From DAOTTI01 sp034437795 (GTDB lineage Bacteria; Chloroflexota; UBA11872; UBA12225): a stretch of DNA of 25,720 nt. The stretch is taken from assembly GCA_034437795.1 (NCBI GenBank), contig DAOTTI010000266.1:1-25720 (forward strand), given 5' to 3'. A model generated the notes under the pieces. The model was not told the origin of the DNA and made no database searches. It saw nothing but the letters and a program-made list of their open reading frames with translations. Below are positions 1 to 7,908 of this stretch, piece after piece. Each line of letters begins with the position of its first letter. The stretch's first letter is position 1. Both the position numbers and the translations under genes were made by a program.

Positions 1-468
1 TCCGCGGCCGCGCCGCCCAGCTCTGCACCGGAAGGCGGCGCGGCCGCCCCGACCGCCACCGGCTTCGCCCTGCTCTGGGATGGGGAGCAATGGCGCCTCC
101 AGTACCATCGTGATGGCGTCCTGGCCGCAGACCTGCCCCTGCGTGACGTCCCCACCACCGGTGGCCAGCAGCATGACCCTGCCGGCCTGGGCGCGCTGGC
201 GCCCGATCCAGACGTCAAGGCCGGCCTTGAGCACCGCCGGGCGATCACGGACGTGCCACCGGAAGACTGGCTACAGGTGGAGGTGGCGATCGAGCCCCGC
301 TCGGCGGCCGCCTGGATCTGGCAGCGGGGGGCCCCGCAGCCGGAGCAGCCCAACGCGGTCTTCGCGCCCCCGGAGCCGGCCGCGATGGACGGCGCGCGGC
401 CCCGCGCCCTCTTCCTCCCCGCCCATCCCGTTGCCAACGTCGTGCTTGAAGGCGCTACCCGTGATTAG
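1..468 (+). CDS. 3' end of an unrecognised gene (N-terminus outside window)
   Basis: Reading frame 1 is open from the first base of the window to a TAG at 466-468, giving the last 155 residues of a protein that begins upstream. The visible part starts with an Ala/Pro/Gly-rich linker (about residues 1-20). A compact stretch with Trp and aromatic residues follows (GFALLWDGEQWRLQYHRDG), and the C-terminus is proline-rich. I recognise no family. No membrane segment is visible. It is followed after 60 bp by the RNase HIII gene on the same strand, so the two may be co-transcribed. The choice of frame rests on its being open without interruption and on codon third positions rich in G/C; a competing frame from position 80 looks like a shadow (Ser/Arg/Pro-rich, low complexity). 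Confidence 0.6.
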   Translation, partial: SAAAPPSSAPEGGAAAPTATGFALLWDGEQWRLQYHRDGVLAADLPLRDVPTTGGQQHDPAGLGALAPDPDVKAGLEHRRAITDVPPEDWLQVEVAIEPRSAAAWIWQRGAPQPEQPNAVFAPPEPAAMDGARPRALFLPAHPVANVVLEGATRD

Positions 469-528
469 CCTGCACGCGCTACCAGGGACTCAGGCGCCGG
501 CGCCCAGGGGGCCGGCGCCGGAGGCAGA

Positions 529-1548
529 ATGGCCGGTATGACGGCGGCTCGCGGCGCCACATTGCCGGCCAGCCGCAGGTACTCCCTGCCGGACCCCACC
601 GGCCGCGCCAGGGTCGAGCAGGCGCTCCGCGCCCTGCCTGGCTGGACCGAACGGGCGGAGCAATCCTGCGCCTACCGGCTGGACTTCGCCGCCGGGGGCG
701 AGCGCGTGATCGTGAAGCAGTACAGCAACGGCACGCTGTACGTCCAGGCGTCCGGCGCAGGCGGGCCGCTCTTCCAGCGACTGATCCAGACCATTGAGCA
801 GGCGGCGGGGAGAGCCGCCCCGCCCCGCGCGTCGCCGGCACGCGGCCCAGACGGCGCTGCGCTCAGCGTCGAGCGCCCTTTCGATCTACCCTGGATCGGC
901 AGCGACGAGTCGGGGAAGGGGGACTACTTCGGCCCGCTGGTGGCCTGCGCCGTCTACGTCGACGAACGCACCCTCGGCATCCTGGAGACGCTCCGCGTGC
1001 GTGACAGCAAGCGCCTCTCGGATGCGCAGAACCGGCGCCTGGCGCAGGAGGTACGCGCCGTCTGTGGCGACCGGCGCGCGGAGGTAGTCATTCCACCGGA
1101 CCGGTACAACGCCCTGTACCGCGAATTCCGTGCGGAGGGGAAGACCCTTAACTCGCTGCTGGCCTGGGGACACGCCCGCGCCATCGAGACGGTTCTGGAG
1201 CGGGCGCCCTGCCGGCACGTGATCGTCGACCGGTTCGCCGACGCGCGCTACCTCCGCGCCCGCCTGGAAGAGCGCGTGCGCGCCAACCACCTGACGATCG
1301 TCCAGGTGCCGCGGGCGGAGGCGAACCTGGCCGTGGCGGCGGCGTCGGTCCTGGCGAGGGACCGGTTCCTGCGCTGGCTGGAGCGCGCCTCACGGGAGAT
1401 TGGCATGGCGCTCCCCAAGGGGGCGTCTCCCCAGGTGGAAGCCGCCGCACGCCGGCTCGTCGCGGCCCACGGACCTGAGATCCTCACGCGCCTGGCCAAG
1501 CTCCACTTCAAGACCACCGAGCGGGTGCTGGAGACGGCGCTCCCTTGA
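529..1548 (+). CDS. rnhC: Ribonuclease HIII
   Basis: Predicted cytoplasmic endonuclease that cuts the RNA strand of RNA/DNA hybrids, such as R-loops or replication primers. The 339-residue protein is about the usual length for RNase HIII (about 300-315) plus a short N-terminal extension. Residues about 20-90 form the TBP-like substrate-binding domain (YSNGTLYVQ at 65-73). The type 2 RNase H domain begins with GSDESGKGDYFGP (124-136), supplying the Asp126-Glu127 pair. DSK (159-161), VDRF with Asp234, and a final Asp in the ASVLARDRF stretch follow. The DE pair and the N-terminal domain separate it from RNase HII. Start: ATG 529 has GGAGG at 520-524, only 4 nt away; ATG 538 is an alternative with 13-nt spacing. 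It converges with the zinc-ribbon gene after 112 bp. I saw no clear terminator between them. Confidence 0.93.
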   Translation: MAGMTAARGATLPASRRYSLPDPTGRARVEQALRALPGWTERAEQSCAYRLDFAAGGERVIVKQYSNGTLYVQASGAGGPLFQRLIQTIEQAAGRAAPPRASPARGPDGAALSVERPFDLPWIGSDESGKGDYFGPLVACAVYVDERTLGILETLRVRDSKRLSDAQNRRLAQEVRAVCGDRRAEVVIPPDRYNALYREFRAEGKTLNSLLAWGHARAIETVLERAPCRHVIVDRFADARYLRARLEERVRANHLTIVQVPRAEANLAVAAASVLARDRFLRWLERASREIGMALPKGASPQVEAAARRLVAAHGPEILTRLAKLHFKTTERVLETALP

Positions 1549-1660
1549 GGGGCCGCTCTCCATGCGGCGGCTTCTCCTCCGTCGGGAGCCTCTCCCACTT
1601 TGCAGTGAAGGGCCGCCACCGGCCAGGGTAACGGGCAATCGCTGCGGTGACCAAGTCGGT

Positions 1661-2032
1661 TTAGCGCGCTGGCAGGGCGCCACCGCAGGCGGGGCAGATC
1701 GTCGCCTCCGCCGCGACCGGCTCACCGCACGAAGGACAACGCACGGTGACTGGAGCGGGGGCAGGCGCCGCCGGTGGCGCGGCGCCTGCCGCGCCGGCAG
1801 CGGCTGGAGCAACAGAGGCGGCCGGCGCTACAGGCGGCTCGGCGGCCCTGGTCGGGATTGCGCCGCCGCACGCGGGGCAGAGCACCGCGCCGGCAGGCAC
1901 CTCCTCGCGGCACGACGGGCAGGTCACGGTCGCGGCGCTTTCGTGCTCCTGGCCTGCTTCTCTCCGACGCTCGCCTTCCCGACGCTCCCCTTCTCGACGC
2001 CTGCCGAACACTGGCAGACGGAAGACCGGCAT
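1661..2032 (-). CDS. Small protein with two zinc-ribbon modules
   Basis: A 123-residue protein of unknown role. It has two treble CxxC pairs: CPSC (38-41) with CPAC (52-55), and CPSC (99-102) with CPACGG (113-118). These are the knuckles of double zinc-ribbon proteins that commonly bind Zn2+ as adaptors. The two ribbons are joined by an Ala/Pro linker (about 63-96) and preceded by a highly charged Arg/Glu stretch (11-26), encoded by an imperfect 15-bp repeat. There is no signal peptide or membrane helix, so it is probably cytoplasmic. The frame is open further upstream, but ATG at 2032 has an excellent AGGAGGG site 7 nt before it, so I chose that start. The composition of the linker makes the exact function impossible to assign. 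Confidence 0.75.
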   Translation of the reverse strand: MPVFRLPVFGRRREGERREGERRREAGQEHESAATVTCPSCREEVPAGAVLCPACGGAIPTRAAEPPVAPAASVAPAAAGAAGAAPPAAPAPAPVTVRCPSCGEPVAAEATICPACGGALPAR

Positions 2033-2368
2033 AGGCCAACCCTCCTGGCCCGGCGCGCTCGTCCAGCCAGCGCATTCGCCGCGTCGGGCGCGCATCCGCG
2101 CCGGCAGGCCGGTTCACGCCTGACTGCACGCTGATCGAGCGGTTCAGAGCGGAACTCCACCGGGCCATAAACGGCCCTAGCAGGAACCGGGCCATCGTTG
2201 CCCTTCAAGCCATTCAGTCCTGGACCATGGTGATCGGATCGCCGAAGTCGCGGGACCGGCGGGAGGGGCACCTGGAGACCACCAGCCTTTTGCACGCCAC
2301 GCTGGTGCCCCCACGGGGCATGACGGGTTCTTCACCAGCGGAGTCGTCATCCTCGCCCAGGGTTCCAG
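2033..2368. other. Intergenic region without a convincing gene
   Basis: About 340 bp lie between the zinc-ribbon start (minus strand) and the repeat element at the end of the sugar dehydrogenase gene. The presumed promoter of the zinc-ribbon gene should be here, but no clear -35/-10 pair is visible. A 10-bp direct repeat, ACCGGGCCAT, occurs at 2159-2168 and 2186-2195 (27 bp apart) and could be a binding site; this is weak. Short open frames are low-complexity and lack ribosome binding sites. Confidence 0.4.
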
Positions 2369-2430
2369 CCGGAGGCGGGACGACCACAGGGAGACGGGAC
2401 CCCTAGCTCACCGTACATAATCCCGGCTAG
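2369..2430 (-). repeat. Dispersed 3'-end element, copy A (half-palindrome form)
   Basis: The + strand reads CCGGAGGCGGGACG at 2369-2382, then CACAGGGAGACGGGA, then CACCGTACATAATCC and GGCTAG up to 2430. The first part closely matches 12589-12619. The second part matches the tails of the elements at 17371 and 21528 (CACCG, an AT-rich patch, AATCC, GGCTA). The TAG stop codon of the minus-strand dehydrogenase (2427-2429) lies inside the terminal GGCTAG. Confidence 0.5.
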
Positions 2431-3734
2431 ACGAGGCGGAAGATGCGTCCGCTGGCCAGATCGGCGACGAGGAGCTCCCCTGCCTCGTCCTCGCCAAACG
2501 AGCTGATCTGCAGCGCGGTATCCAGCAGCAGGCGTGAGGTCCAGCCCAGGGCGCTCCGGCGCAGCGCCCAGATGCGCCCGCTGCAGAAATCGCCATACAG
2601 GTAGGCGCCGCGCAGGGCCAGCAGGAGGCGCCCGCGATAGACGTAGCCGCCGGTGATGGAGCAGTTCCCGCCGGTGTGGTCGTACTCCGCCACCGGTAGC
2701 GTGATGCCCCGCCAATCACACGGGGGACTGGGATAGCAGTGGAAGCCTTCTGTCCTGTTCCACCCGTAGTTCCGGCCGCCCACGCTCCCCGCCCGCTGGT
2801 AATTTACCTCCTCAAAGCGGTCCTGCCCGACATCGGCGATGTACAGGTCACCGGTGGCGCGGTCAAAGCTGTCGCGCCAGGGGTTGCGCAACCCGTACGC
2901 CCAGATCTCCGGCCGCGCGTCGGGCCGCCCCACGAACGGATTGGTGGGCGGGATCGCATAGGGGAAGGCGCCGTCCACGTCCAGGCGTAGCAGCTTGCCG
3001 AGCAGCGATTGGAGGTTCTGGGCGTTGCCGTCGGGATCACCCTCGCCACCGCCGTCGCCGGTGCCTACGTACAGGTAGCCGTCGGGGCCAAACAGCAGCA
3101 TGCCACCGTTGTGGTTGGGATGCCGGTCCGGAATGGCCAGCAGCACGGCGCCGCTGGCTGGATCGGCGCGGTTCGGATCGGTGGCCGACACGCGGTACCG
3201 CGCCACCGTGTTATCGCCCGCACCGGCCCCGACTGGCCGCGCGGTGTAGTAGACGTAGAACAGGCCGTTGGTAGCGAACTGCGGGTGGAAGGCCAGCCCG
3301 AGCAAGCCCTGCTCTCCACCGGCCACCACCAGGGAGCGGATGTCGAGGAAAGGCGCCGGCAAGACGCGGCCGCCCGCCACCACGCGGATGGTGCCGGCCT
3401 GCTCCACGACGAACAGGCGGCCTGTCCCATCGCCCGCGTGCGTGACGAACACAGGGCTATCGAACACAAAGCCGCCAAACGCCGGCAGCAGCCGGGGCGC
3501 GGCCTCTACCGATTGAGCCGGCTGCGCCGATTGAGCGGCCGCCGCTGCTGGTCCAGCCAGCGTGGCCGCCAACGCCACCACGGCCAGCAGCAGCGCCCGC
3601 TGGGCCGGCCACCGTTCATGCCGGCCGGACCGGGGACCTGCGCGACGGTTGTGCTCTTTTTCGCCATCCCTTGCGTCCGCTCCTCCCCAAGGGAGGCGGC
3701 TACGAGAGACCTGCGTTCGAAGGCATTCCGCCAT
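2427..3734 (-). CDS. Exported PQQ-dependent sugar dehydrogenase-like protein (GSDH/Hip beta-propeller family)
   Basis: Likely a periplasmic or extracellular six-bladed beta-propeller related to soluble aldose (glucose/sorbosone) dehydrogenase, which oxidises sugars to lactones with PQQ and Ca2+. Family signatures in order: GLAFHPQF (146-153, with the catalytic-base His150), HNGG (208-211), GDGG (226-229), GLRNPWR (281-287), DVGQ (301-304), NYGW (322-325), and a C-terminal YLYGDFCSGRIW segment. Residues about 46-68 are a hydrophobic signal segment ending AAAAAQ. The 45-residue hydrophilic N-region before it is unusually long. The only in-frame ATG is at 3734, with a weak AAGGTG 7 nt upstream. 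An out-of-frame ATG at 3667 (MAKKSTT) looks more like a signal-peptide start, so the true N-terminus or a frameshift is open to question. Substrate and PQQ use are inferred from the family. Confidence 0.85.
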   Translation of the reverse strand: MAECLRTQVSRSRLPWGGADARDGEKEHNRRAGPRSGRHERWPAQRALLLAVVALAATLAGPAAAAAQSAQPAQSVEAAPRLLPAFGGFVFDSPVFVTHAGDGTGRLFVVEQAGTIRVVAGGRVLPAPFLDIRSLVVAGGEQGLLGLAFHPQFATNGLFYVYYTARPVGAGAGDNTVARYRVSATDPNRADPASGAVLLAIPDRHPNHNGGMLLFGPDGYLYVGTGDGGGEGDPDGNAQNLQSLLGKLLRLDVDGAFPYAIPPTNPFVGRPDARPEIWAYGLRNPWRDSFDRATGDLYIADVGQDRFEEVNYQRAGSVGGRNYGWNRTEGFHCYPSPPCDWRGITLPVAEYDHTGGNCSITGGYVYRGRLLLALRGAYLYGDFCSGRIWALRRSALGWTSRLLLDTALQISSFGEDEAGELLVADLASGRIFRLV

Positions 3735-3837
3735 CTCGCCACACCTTGGCAGGACACACTATACTGGCCCCGCTCGCGGAGCGCTGGCTATACGCATAGG
3801 GCGGGGCTGGTGCGCCGCACGTCCTGAGGACGCGAGA

Positions 3838-3884
3838 GCGGAAGGGAAAGGTAAGGTGAGCAAAGGAAGGAACGGAGGGAACGA
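3838..3884 (+). promoter_or_regulatory. Purine-rich translation leader of the DgaE-like gene
   Basis: The 47 nt before ATG 3885 are almost all purine, with repeated GGAAGG/AAAGG motifs ending in GGAGGG 5 nt before the start. This fixes the start codon. A similar reiterated purine leader precedes the ceramidase-like gene at 7908. No convincing -35/-10 pair was found in 3735-3837. Confidence 0.6.
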
Positions 3885-5141
3885 ATGGGGATTTACGAGC
3901 GGCTAGGGGTCCGGCCGATCATCAACGCCACGTGCCACTGGACCGCCTACGGCGGCACGGTGATGTGGCCGGAGGTGATCGAGGCCATGGCCGAGGCGCG
4001 GCGCGCCTGTGTGGACATGCGCCAGCTGCTCGACCGCGCCAGCGAGGTGATCAGCCGGTACACCCACGCCGAGGCGAGCCACGTCGTCTCCGGCTGCGCC
4101 GCGGCCCTGCAGGTGGGCGCCGCCGCCATCATGACCGGTGACGACAAGGTCAAGATGGAGGCCCTGCCCCACACGGCGGGGCTGATGAAGAACGAGTTCA
4201 TTGCGCGCCGCTTTCCGCGCCAGCGCGACCCCGACGGGCGCGAGTACATCCACTGGGGCTACGCCCACGCGGTGCGGGGCGCCGGCGGCGTGTTCGTCGA
4301 GGTGGGCGGCCGGCAGGGCGCCACCCGCGACGAGTTCACGGCGGCCTTTGGCCCGAACACCGCCGGCGTCTACTGGGTTAGCGACGGCGTGGAGCCCGGT
4401 ATCCAGCTCCAGGACGTGATCGAGATCGCCCACGCGCACGGCGTGCCCGTACTGGTCGACGCATCCAATACGCTTCCGCCACCGGAGCACCTGTACCGCT
4501 TCATCGACATGGGCGCCGATCTGGTCGCCTTCTCCGGCGGGAAGGGGCTGCGCGGGCCGCAGGGCTCCGGCATCCTCACCGGGCGTGCCGACCTCATCCG
4601 CGCCGCCCGTGCCCAGAGCGCGCCGGTCCAGGGCATTGGCCGGCCGATGAAGGTCTCCAAGGAGGAGATCGTGGGCCTGCTCACGGCCCTGGAGATCTGG
4701 GTGCACCGCGACCACGAGCGCGACCTGGCCGATGCCAGGCGGCGCACGGATATGGTGGTGGCGGCCCTGGCGGGGGTGCGCGGCATCCGCGCCGAGCACC
4801 GTTTCCCCGACCACCTCGGCCGCCCATACCCCACCGCTTTCGTGCACATCGATCCCGCCACCGGATGGACGGGCGCCCAGGTGGTCCAGGAGCTGCTGGC
4901 CGGGGAGCCGGCGATCGCCATCATGGGCTACGACCACCCGCAGATCGTGCGCGTGGACGTGCGGATCCTCTCCGACGACGAGACCGAGCAGGTGGCGCGG
5001 CGCCTCCGTGCGGTGCTAAGCACCCCTCGCGCCGGCATGGACCGCACCGGAGCGCCTGCGCCCCGGGCCCACTCACCGGCGCCGGGTGCGACGCGCCCCT
5101 CCCGCACCGTGGATCGCACCGAGGGCGCAGCGCACCGATGA
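3885..5141 (+). CDS. PLP-dependent enzyme of the SelA/DgaE-like family (predicted ammonia-lyase type)
   Basis: A 418-residue fold-type I PLP protein related to selenocysteine synthase (SelA) and to DgaE, the D-glucosaminate-6-phosphate ammonia-lyase. It opens with RLGVRPIINA, typical of this branch. The cofactor site shows VDASNTLPP (191-199, Asp192 for the pyridine nitrogen) and FSGGKGLRGPQGSG (216-229), with Lys220 as the Schiff-base lysine. Residues about 380-418 are a low-complexity Pro/Ala/Arg tail beyond the normal end. A selenium role is unlikely: no tRNA-Sec or SelB lies nearby, and the gene is followed after 52 bp by a cog3964 amidohydrolase, the partner this subfamily often has. Inferred role: beta-elimination or deamination of an amino acid or amino-sugar acid. 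The substrate cannot be read from sequence. Start fixed by GGAGGG at 5-nt spacing. Confidence 0.85.
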   Translation: MGIYERLGVRPIINATCHWTAYGGTVMWPEVIEAMAEARRACVDMRQLLDRASEVISRYTHAEASHVVSGCAAALQVGAAAIMTGDDKVKMEALPHTAGLMKNEFIARRFPRQRDPDGREYIHWGYAHAVRGAGGVFVEVGGRQGATRDEFTAAFGPNTAGVYWVSDGVEPGIQLQDVIEIAHAHGVPVLVDASNTLPPPEHLYRFIDMGADLVAFSGGKGLRGPQGSGILTGRADLIRAARAQSAPVQGIGRPMKVSKEEIVGLLTALEIWVHRDHERDLADARRRTDMVVAALAGVRGIRAEHRFPDHLGRPYPTAFVHIDPATGWTGAQVVQELLAGEPAIAIMGYDHPQIVRVDVRILSDDETEQVARRLRAVLSTPRAGMDRTGAPAPRAHSPAPGATRPSRTVDRTEGAAHR

Positions 5142-5193
5142 GGCAGGAGCGCCACGACAGACCACCAGATGGATCACGAGAGGAGCGCAGCGC

Positions 5194-6378
5194 ATGACGG
5201 CTGAGAGCGACGTCCAGCCATCCACTTCTGGCCCCGACCGGTTCGACCTGCTGATCCGGGGCGGGACGGTCATCGACCCGGCGCAGGGGATCCACGGCCG
5301 GCGCGACGTCGGCATCCGAGATGGGCGGATCGCCGCCGTGGCCGAGAGCCTGCCGGCCGCCCAGGCCACCCGCGTCCTCGACGCCACCGGCCTGCTGGTC
5401 ACCCCCGGCCTGATCGACCTCCACGCCCACGTCTTCTTCCGCGTGAGCCCGCTCTCGGTCGATCCTAGCCCGCTGGCGGCGCGGAGCGGCACCACGACCA
5501 TGGTGGACTGCGGCAGCAGCGGCGCGGCCACGTTCGACGCCTTCCGCCACTACGTGGCCGCCCCGGCCGCCTGCCGCCTGCTGGCCTTCCTCAACATCTC
5601 GGTGATCGGCCTGATCGCCACCCCCGAGTGCGGCTACGGCCGGTTCGTCGATCCCAACCGCGCGGTGGAGACGGTCCTGGCCAACCGCGACCTGGTCGTG
5701 GGCATCAAGGTGCGGGGCAGCCGCCTGGCGTTTGGCGAGGACAACAGCGTCCAGCCCGTCTGGCACGCCAAGGCGGCCGCCGCGGCCGCGGGGGTCCCCG
5801 TCATGCTGCACCTGGGCGATCCCCCGCCCACGGTGGAGCAGGCCATCGCCGTGCTGGGCGAGGGCGACCTGGTCACGCACAGCTACAAGGGCCAGCCGGT
5901 CACCCGCCTGATCGACCACCGCGGGCAGGTCAAGCCGATTGTGCGGCAGGCGCGCGAACGGGGCGTGCTCATCGATGTGGGACATGGCTCAGGCAGCTTC
6001 TCCTGGTCCGTCGCGCGGGCCATGACCGAGCAGGGGGAGTGGCCGGACACGATCTCTACGGACGTGCACCGGAGCAGCCTGGCGCCGCCCATCGGCGCCG
6101 ACATGCCCAACGTCATGTCCAAGTTCCTGCACCTGGGCATGCCCCTGGCGGCGGTGATCCGCGCCAGCACCACCCGCGCGGCGGAGGCGATTGGCTGGGC
6201 CGACCGGATCGGCTCGCTGGCTGTGGGGCGTACGGCCGACGTGGCCATCCTGGCCCTGGAGGACGGCGAGTTTCCCCTTACCGACAGCTACAAAGTGACT
6301 GAGACGGCGCGCCAGCGCCTGGTGGCCCGCTACACCATCTATGGCGGGCGCATCCTTGAGCCGCCGTCCGGCGAGTGA
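5194..6378 (+). CDS. cog3964-type amidohydrolase/deacetylase (not a true dihydroorotase)
   Basis: A 394-residue binuclear-metal amidohydrolase-superfamily enzyme. N-terminal composite domain: LLIRGGTVIDP (19-29). Metal-site residues in order: LHAH (76-79, His77/His79), carboxylated-Lys candidate Lys172 in VGIKVRG, His206 in VMLHLGD, His229 in THSYKG, then DVGHGSGSFSW (261-271) and Asp290 in STDVH. This pattern belongs to the EF_0837/AHA_3915 group, often mislabelled dihydroorotase; characterised members hydrolyse acyl esters such as acetyl-mandelate in vitro. It is cytoplasmic. Start ATG 5194 has AGGAG 8 nt upstream; a longer in-frame extension to 5086 overlaps the previous gene and lacks domain content. 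It probably forms an operon with the PLP enzyme. Natural substrate unknown. It converges with the ceramidase-like gene after only 12 bp. Confidence 0.88.
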   Translation: MTAESDVQPSTSGPDRFDLLIRGGTVIDPAQGIHGRRDVGIRDGRIAAVAESLPAAQATRVLDATGLLVTPGLIDLHAHVFFRVSPLSVDPSPLAARSGTTTMVDCGSSGAATFDAFRHYVAAPAACRLLAFLNISVIGLIATPECGYGRFVDPNRAVETVLANRDLVVGIKVRGSRLAFGEDNSVQPVWHAKAAAAAAGVPVMLHLGDPPPTVEQAIAVLGEGDLVTHSYKGQPVTRLIDHRGQVKPIVRQARERGVLIDVGHGSGSFSWSVARAMTEQGEWPDTISTDVHRSSLAPPIGADMPNVMSKFLHLGMPLAAVIRASTTRAAEAIGWADRIGSLAVGRTADVAILALEDGEFPLTDSYKVTETARQRLVARYTIYGGRILEPPSGE

Positions 6379-6390
6379 GACGTGAGCCTG

Positions 6391-7908
6391 TTACCGCAGC
6401 GACGCCAGTAGCTCGAGCGCGGCGTCGACGAGGTGCTCGCCGCTCCCCGGCTGCAGGCGGCTGGATGTAGGCTCGTAGCCGCCCTCATCGTACGCCCGCC
6501 GCGTGGGCACGTAGCCGATGGCCTCATTGGCCAGGCCCAGCACCAGGGTATGGGGGAAGGGGGAGCGCTCGCGGATGGCCAGCCCCAGCTCGGCGAAGAC
6601 CTCGCCCGGCAGGCCGACCATGGCCAGCGCCGGCGCGGCCGTCCCCGATCCCGGCGGCGAGGCGCCGACCACCAGGGCCTGCACCTCGGTGGAACGGGTC
6701 TCGCCGGTCCAGCCCTCGGCCAGGGCCAGGATACGGTGCGCCTCCACCACCTCCAGACCCTGGCCCGGGATCATGGTCATCCGGCCCCGCGCGGCCTGGC
6801 GGGCCCAGGCCACCTGCTCAGGGGTCGGCCGGCGCAGGGCTAGCTCGACGGCGCGCCTGGCGCCCCGCACGTAGACCGCGCCACCGGCGGCCGTGGCGCC
6901 GTCCGGTACGGACGGAAGAGCCCAATCTGGCACCAGCCGGCAGGCGCCCTGCACCACCTCTGCCGCCAGGATGGTCCCGACCCGCGCGGCCTCCGCGAAG
7001 CCGCTCTGGGGCTGCCGGTGGCTCACGTCGATGTGATTGACGTCGCCGCAGGGGGCGTTGGCAAAGACCACCACCGGCTCCCCGCCGGCTAGGGCCTGGT
7101 CGCGCCGGGCGACCACAGCCCCAACGCCGTTCCCGCCCGGCCCCAGGAGGCGCTGCACGCCCGTCTCCAGGAAGTGGGGGAAGTCGCCCCCGATGACCGT
7201 GCCGCCGACGATGGCCGGGTGTAGCCCGAAGTTGACCAGCAGGCCGAGGGGCACGACGTTGGGCGGCACCGCGGTCGCTCCGGCCTCCGGCCGTCCATCG
7301 CCCTCGGCCGCCGGGAGCGCCGTGAGCGTCCAGACGCGATCGTCGACGGGGCCGGCCGGGCCCAGCACGTCCGCGTTCCCTTTCCCCGGATTGGTGCGCA
7401 CCGGCACCGTCCCCGTCGGCGTCCCGTCGCCTTGGGCCCGCATGTGGAAGCGCCGGTTGAAGGCGACCCCCGGCGCATGCCCGATCGCCAGCCGGAGGCA
7501 GGCCGGCGCGCGGCGCCAGCAGGCCAGCTCTACGGCAGAGGCGATCTGGCGCTCCAGGTAGGCGAGGTACGGCTCGTCCGGCTCGCCGGCCAGGCCACCG
7601 GCGACCACCTCGCGGGTGAGGGGGCCGGAGTGGTTGTGGGTAGCAGCGATGAGCACGTGGTCGGCGGGAATACCGCAGCGCTGCTCGATCAGGCGCCGGG
7701 CATTGGCCACGGTGGCGGCGCGGAGGCCGATCAGGTCGCAGCTGACGATGGCGATCTGGGCGCTGCCGTCATCGATGACGAAGGCGCGGGCGTAGAGATC
7801 GTCGCGCAGGCCGGCCGCCCTACGATCGGTGTACGAGCCGGCCAGCGACACTCCCAACGGGGGCGTGATCACCATCCGCGCCGCACCAGCGTTCACCCCC
7901 TCACTCAT
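6391..7908 (-). CDS. Neutral/alkaline ceramidase N-terminal-domain protein, copy 1 (catalytic Ser replaced by Asn)
   Basis: A 505-residue protein of the neutral ceramidase N-terminal-domain family, shorter than genuine ceramidases (about 650-780) because it lacks the C-terminal Ig-like domain. It has no signal peptide, although true bacterial ceramidases are secreted. Zn-site motifs are kept: ATHNHSGP (89-96, His91/His93), VNFGLHP (225-231, His230), a LPGEVF Glu and a late GYVPT Tyr. The ceramidase nucleophile motif GDVSPN reads GDVNHI here (Asn291, codon 7036-7038), so amidase activity by the known Ser mechanism is doubtful. The start is supported by a run of GGAAG motifs just upstream. It lies 41 bp downstream of the Gfo/Idh/MocA gene, probably the same transcript. 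Function unknown; a Zn hydrolase on a small soluble substrate is the best guess. Confidence 0.8.
   Translation of the reverse strand: MSEGVNAGAARMVITPPLGVSLAGSYTDRRAAGLRDDLYARAFVIDDGSAQIAIVSCDLIGLRAATVANARRLIEQRCGIPADHVLIAATHNHSGPLTREVVAGGLAGEPDEPYLAYLERQIASAVELACWRRAPACLRLAIGHAPGVAFNRRFHMRAQGDGTPTGTVPVRTNPGKGNADVLGPAGPVDDRVWTLTALPAAEGDGRPEAGATAVPPNVVPLGLLVNFGLHPAIVGGTVIGGDFPHFLETGVQRLLGPGGNGVGAVVARRDQALAGGEPVVVFANAPCGDVNHIDVSHRQPQSGFAEAARVGTILAAEVVQGACRLVPDWALPSVPDGATAAGGAVYVRGARRAVELALRRPTPEQVAWARQAARGRMTMIPGQGLEVVEAHRILALAEGWTGETRSTEVQALVVGASPPGSGTAAPALAMVGLPGEVFAELGLAIRERSPFPHTLVLGLANEAIGYVPTRRAYDEGGYEPTSSRLQPGSGEHLVDAALELLASLR

Noticed and set aside
1549..1660. Bidirectional terminator between rnhC and the zinc-ribbon gene
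   Set aside because: Only short GC inverted repeats (GCCGC...GCGGC) with no T-run on either side; not distinguishable from background.
2033..2368. Further extension of the zinc-ribbon protein upstream, or a separate small gene
   Set aside because: The extension passes a strong ribosome binding site and adds composition unlike the protein; other frames lack a start with a ribosome binding site.
3758..3794. TATACT/TATAGT hexamers and a CGCTC-GCG-GAGCG hairpin in the divergent gap, as promoter and operator
   Set aside because: No acceptable -35 hexamer lies 16-18 bp from any of these on either strand, and a 5-bp GC stem is expected by chance in this DNA.
3009..3827. 272-codon + strand frame opposite the sugar dehydrogenase
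   Set aside because: It is antisense to clear beta-propeller motifs and shows no conserved features.
3885..5141. Selenocysteine synthase (selA)
   Set aside because: The protein is only SelA-like. No selB, selC or selenoprotein context is seen, and the neighbouring amidohydrolase fits the DgaE-like branch better.
5194..6378. Dihydroorotase (pyrC) for pyrimidine synthesis
   Set aside because: The motif pattern is that of cog3964, and no pyrimidine genes are near; the dihydroorotase label for this group is a known misannotation.
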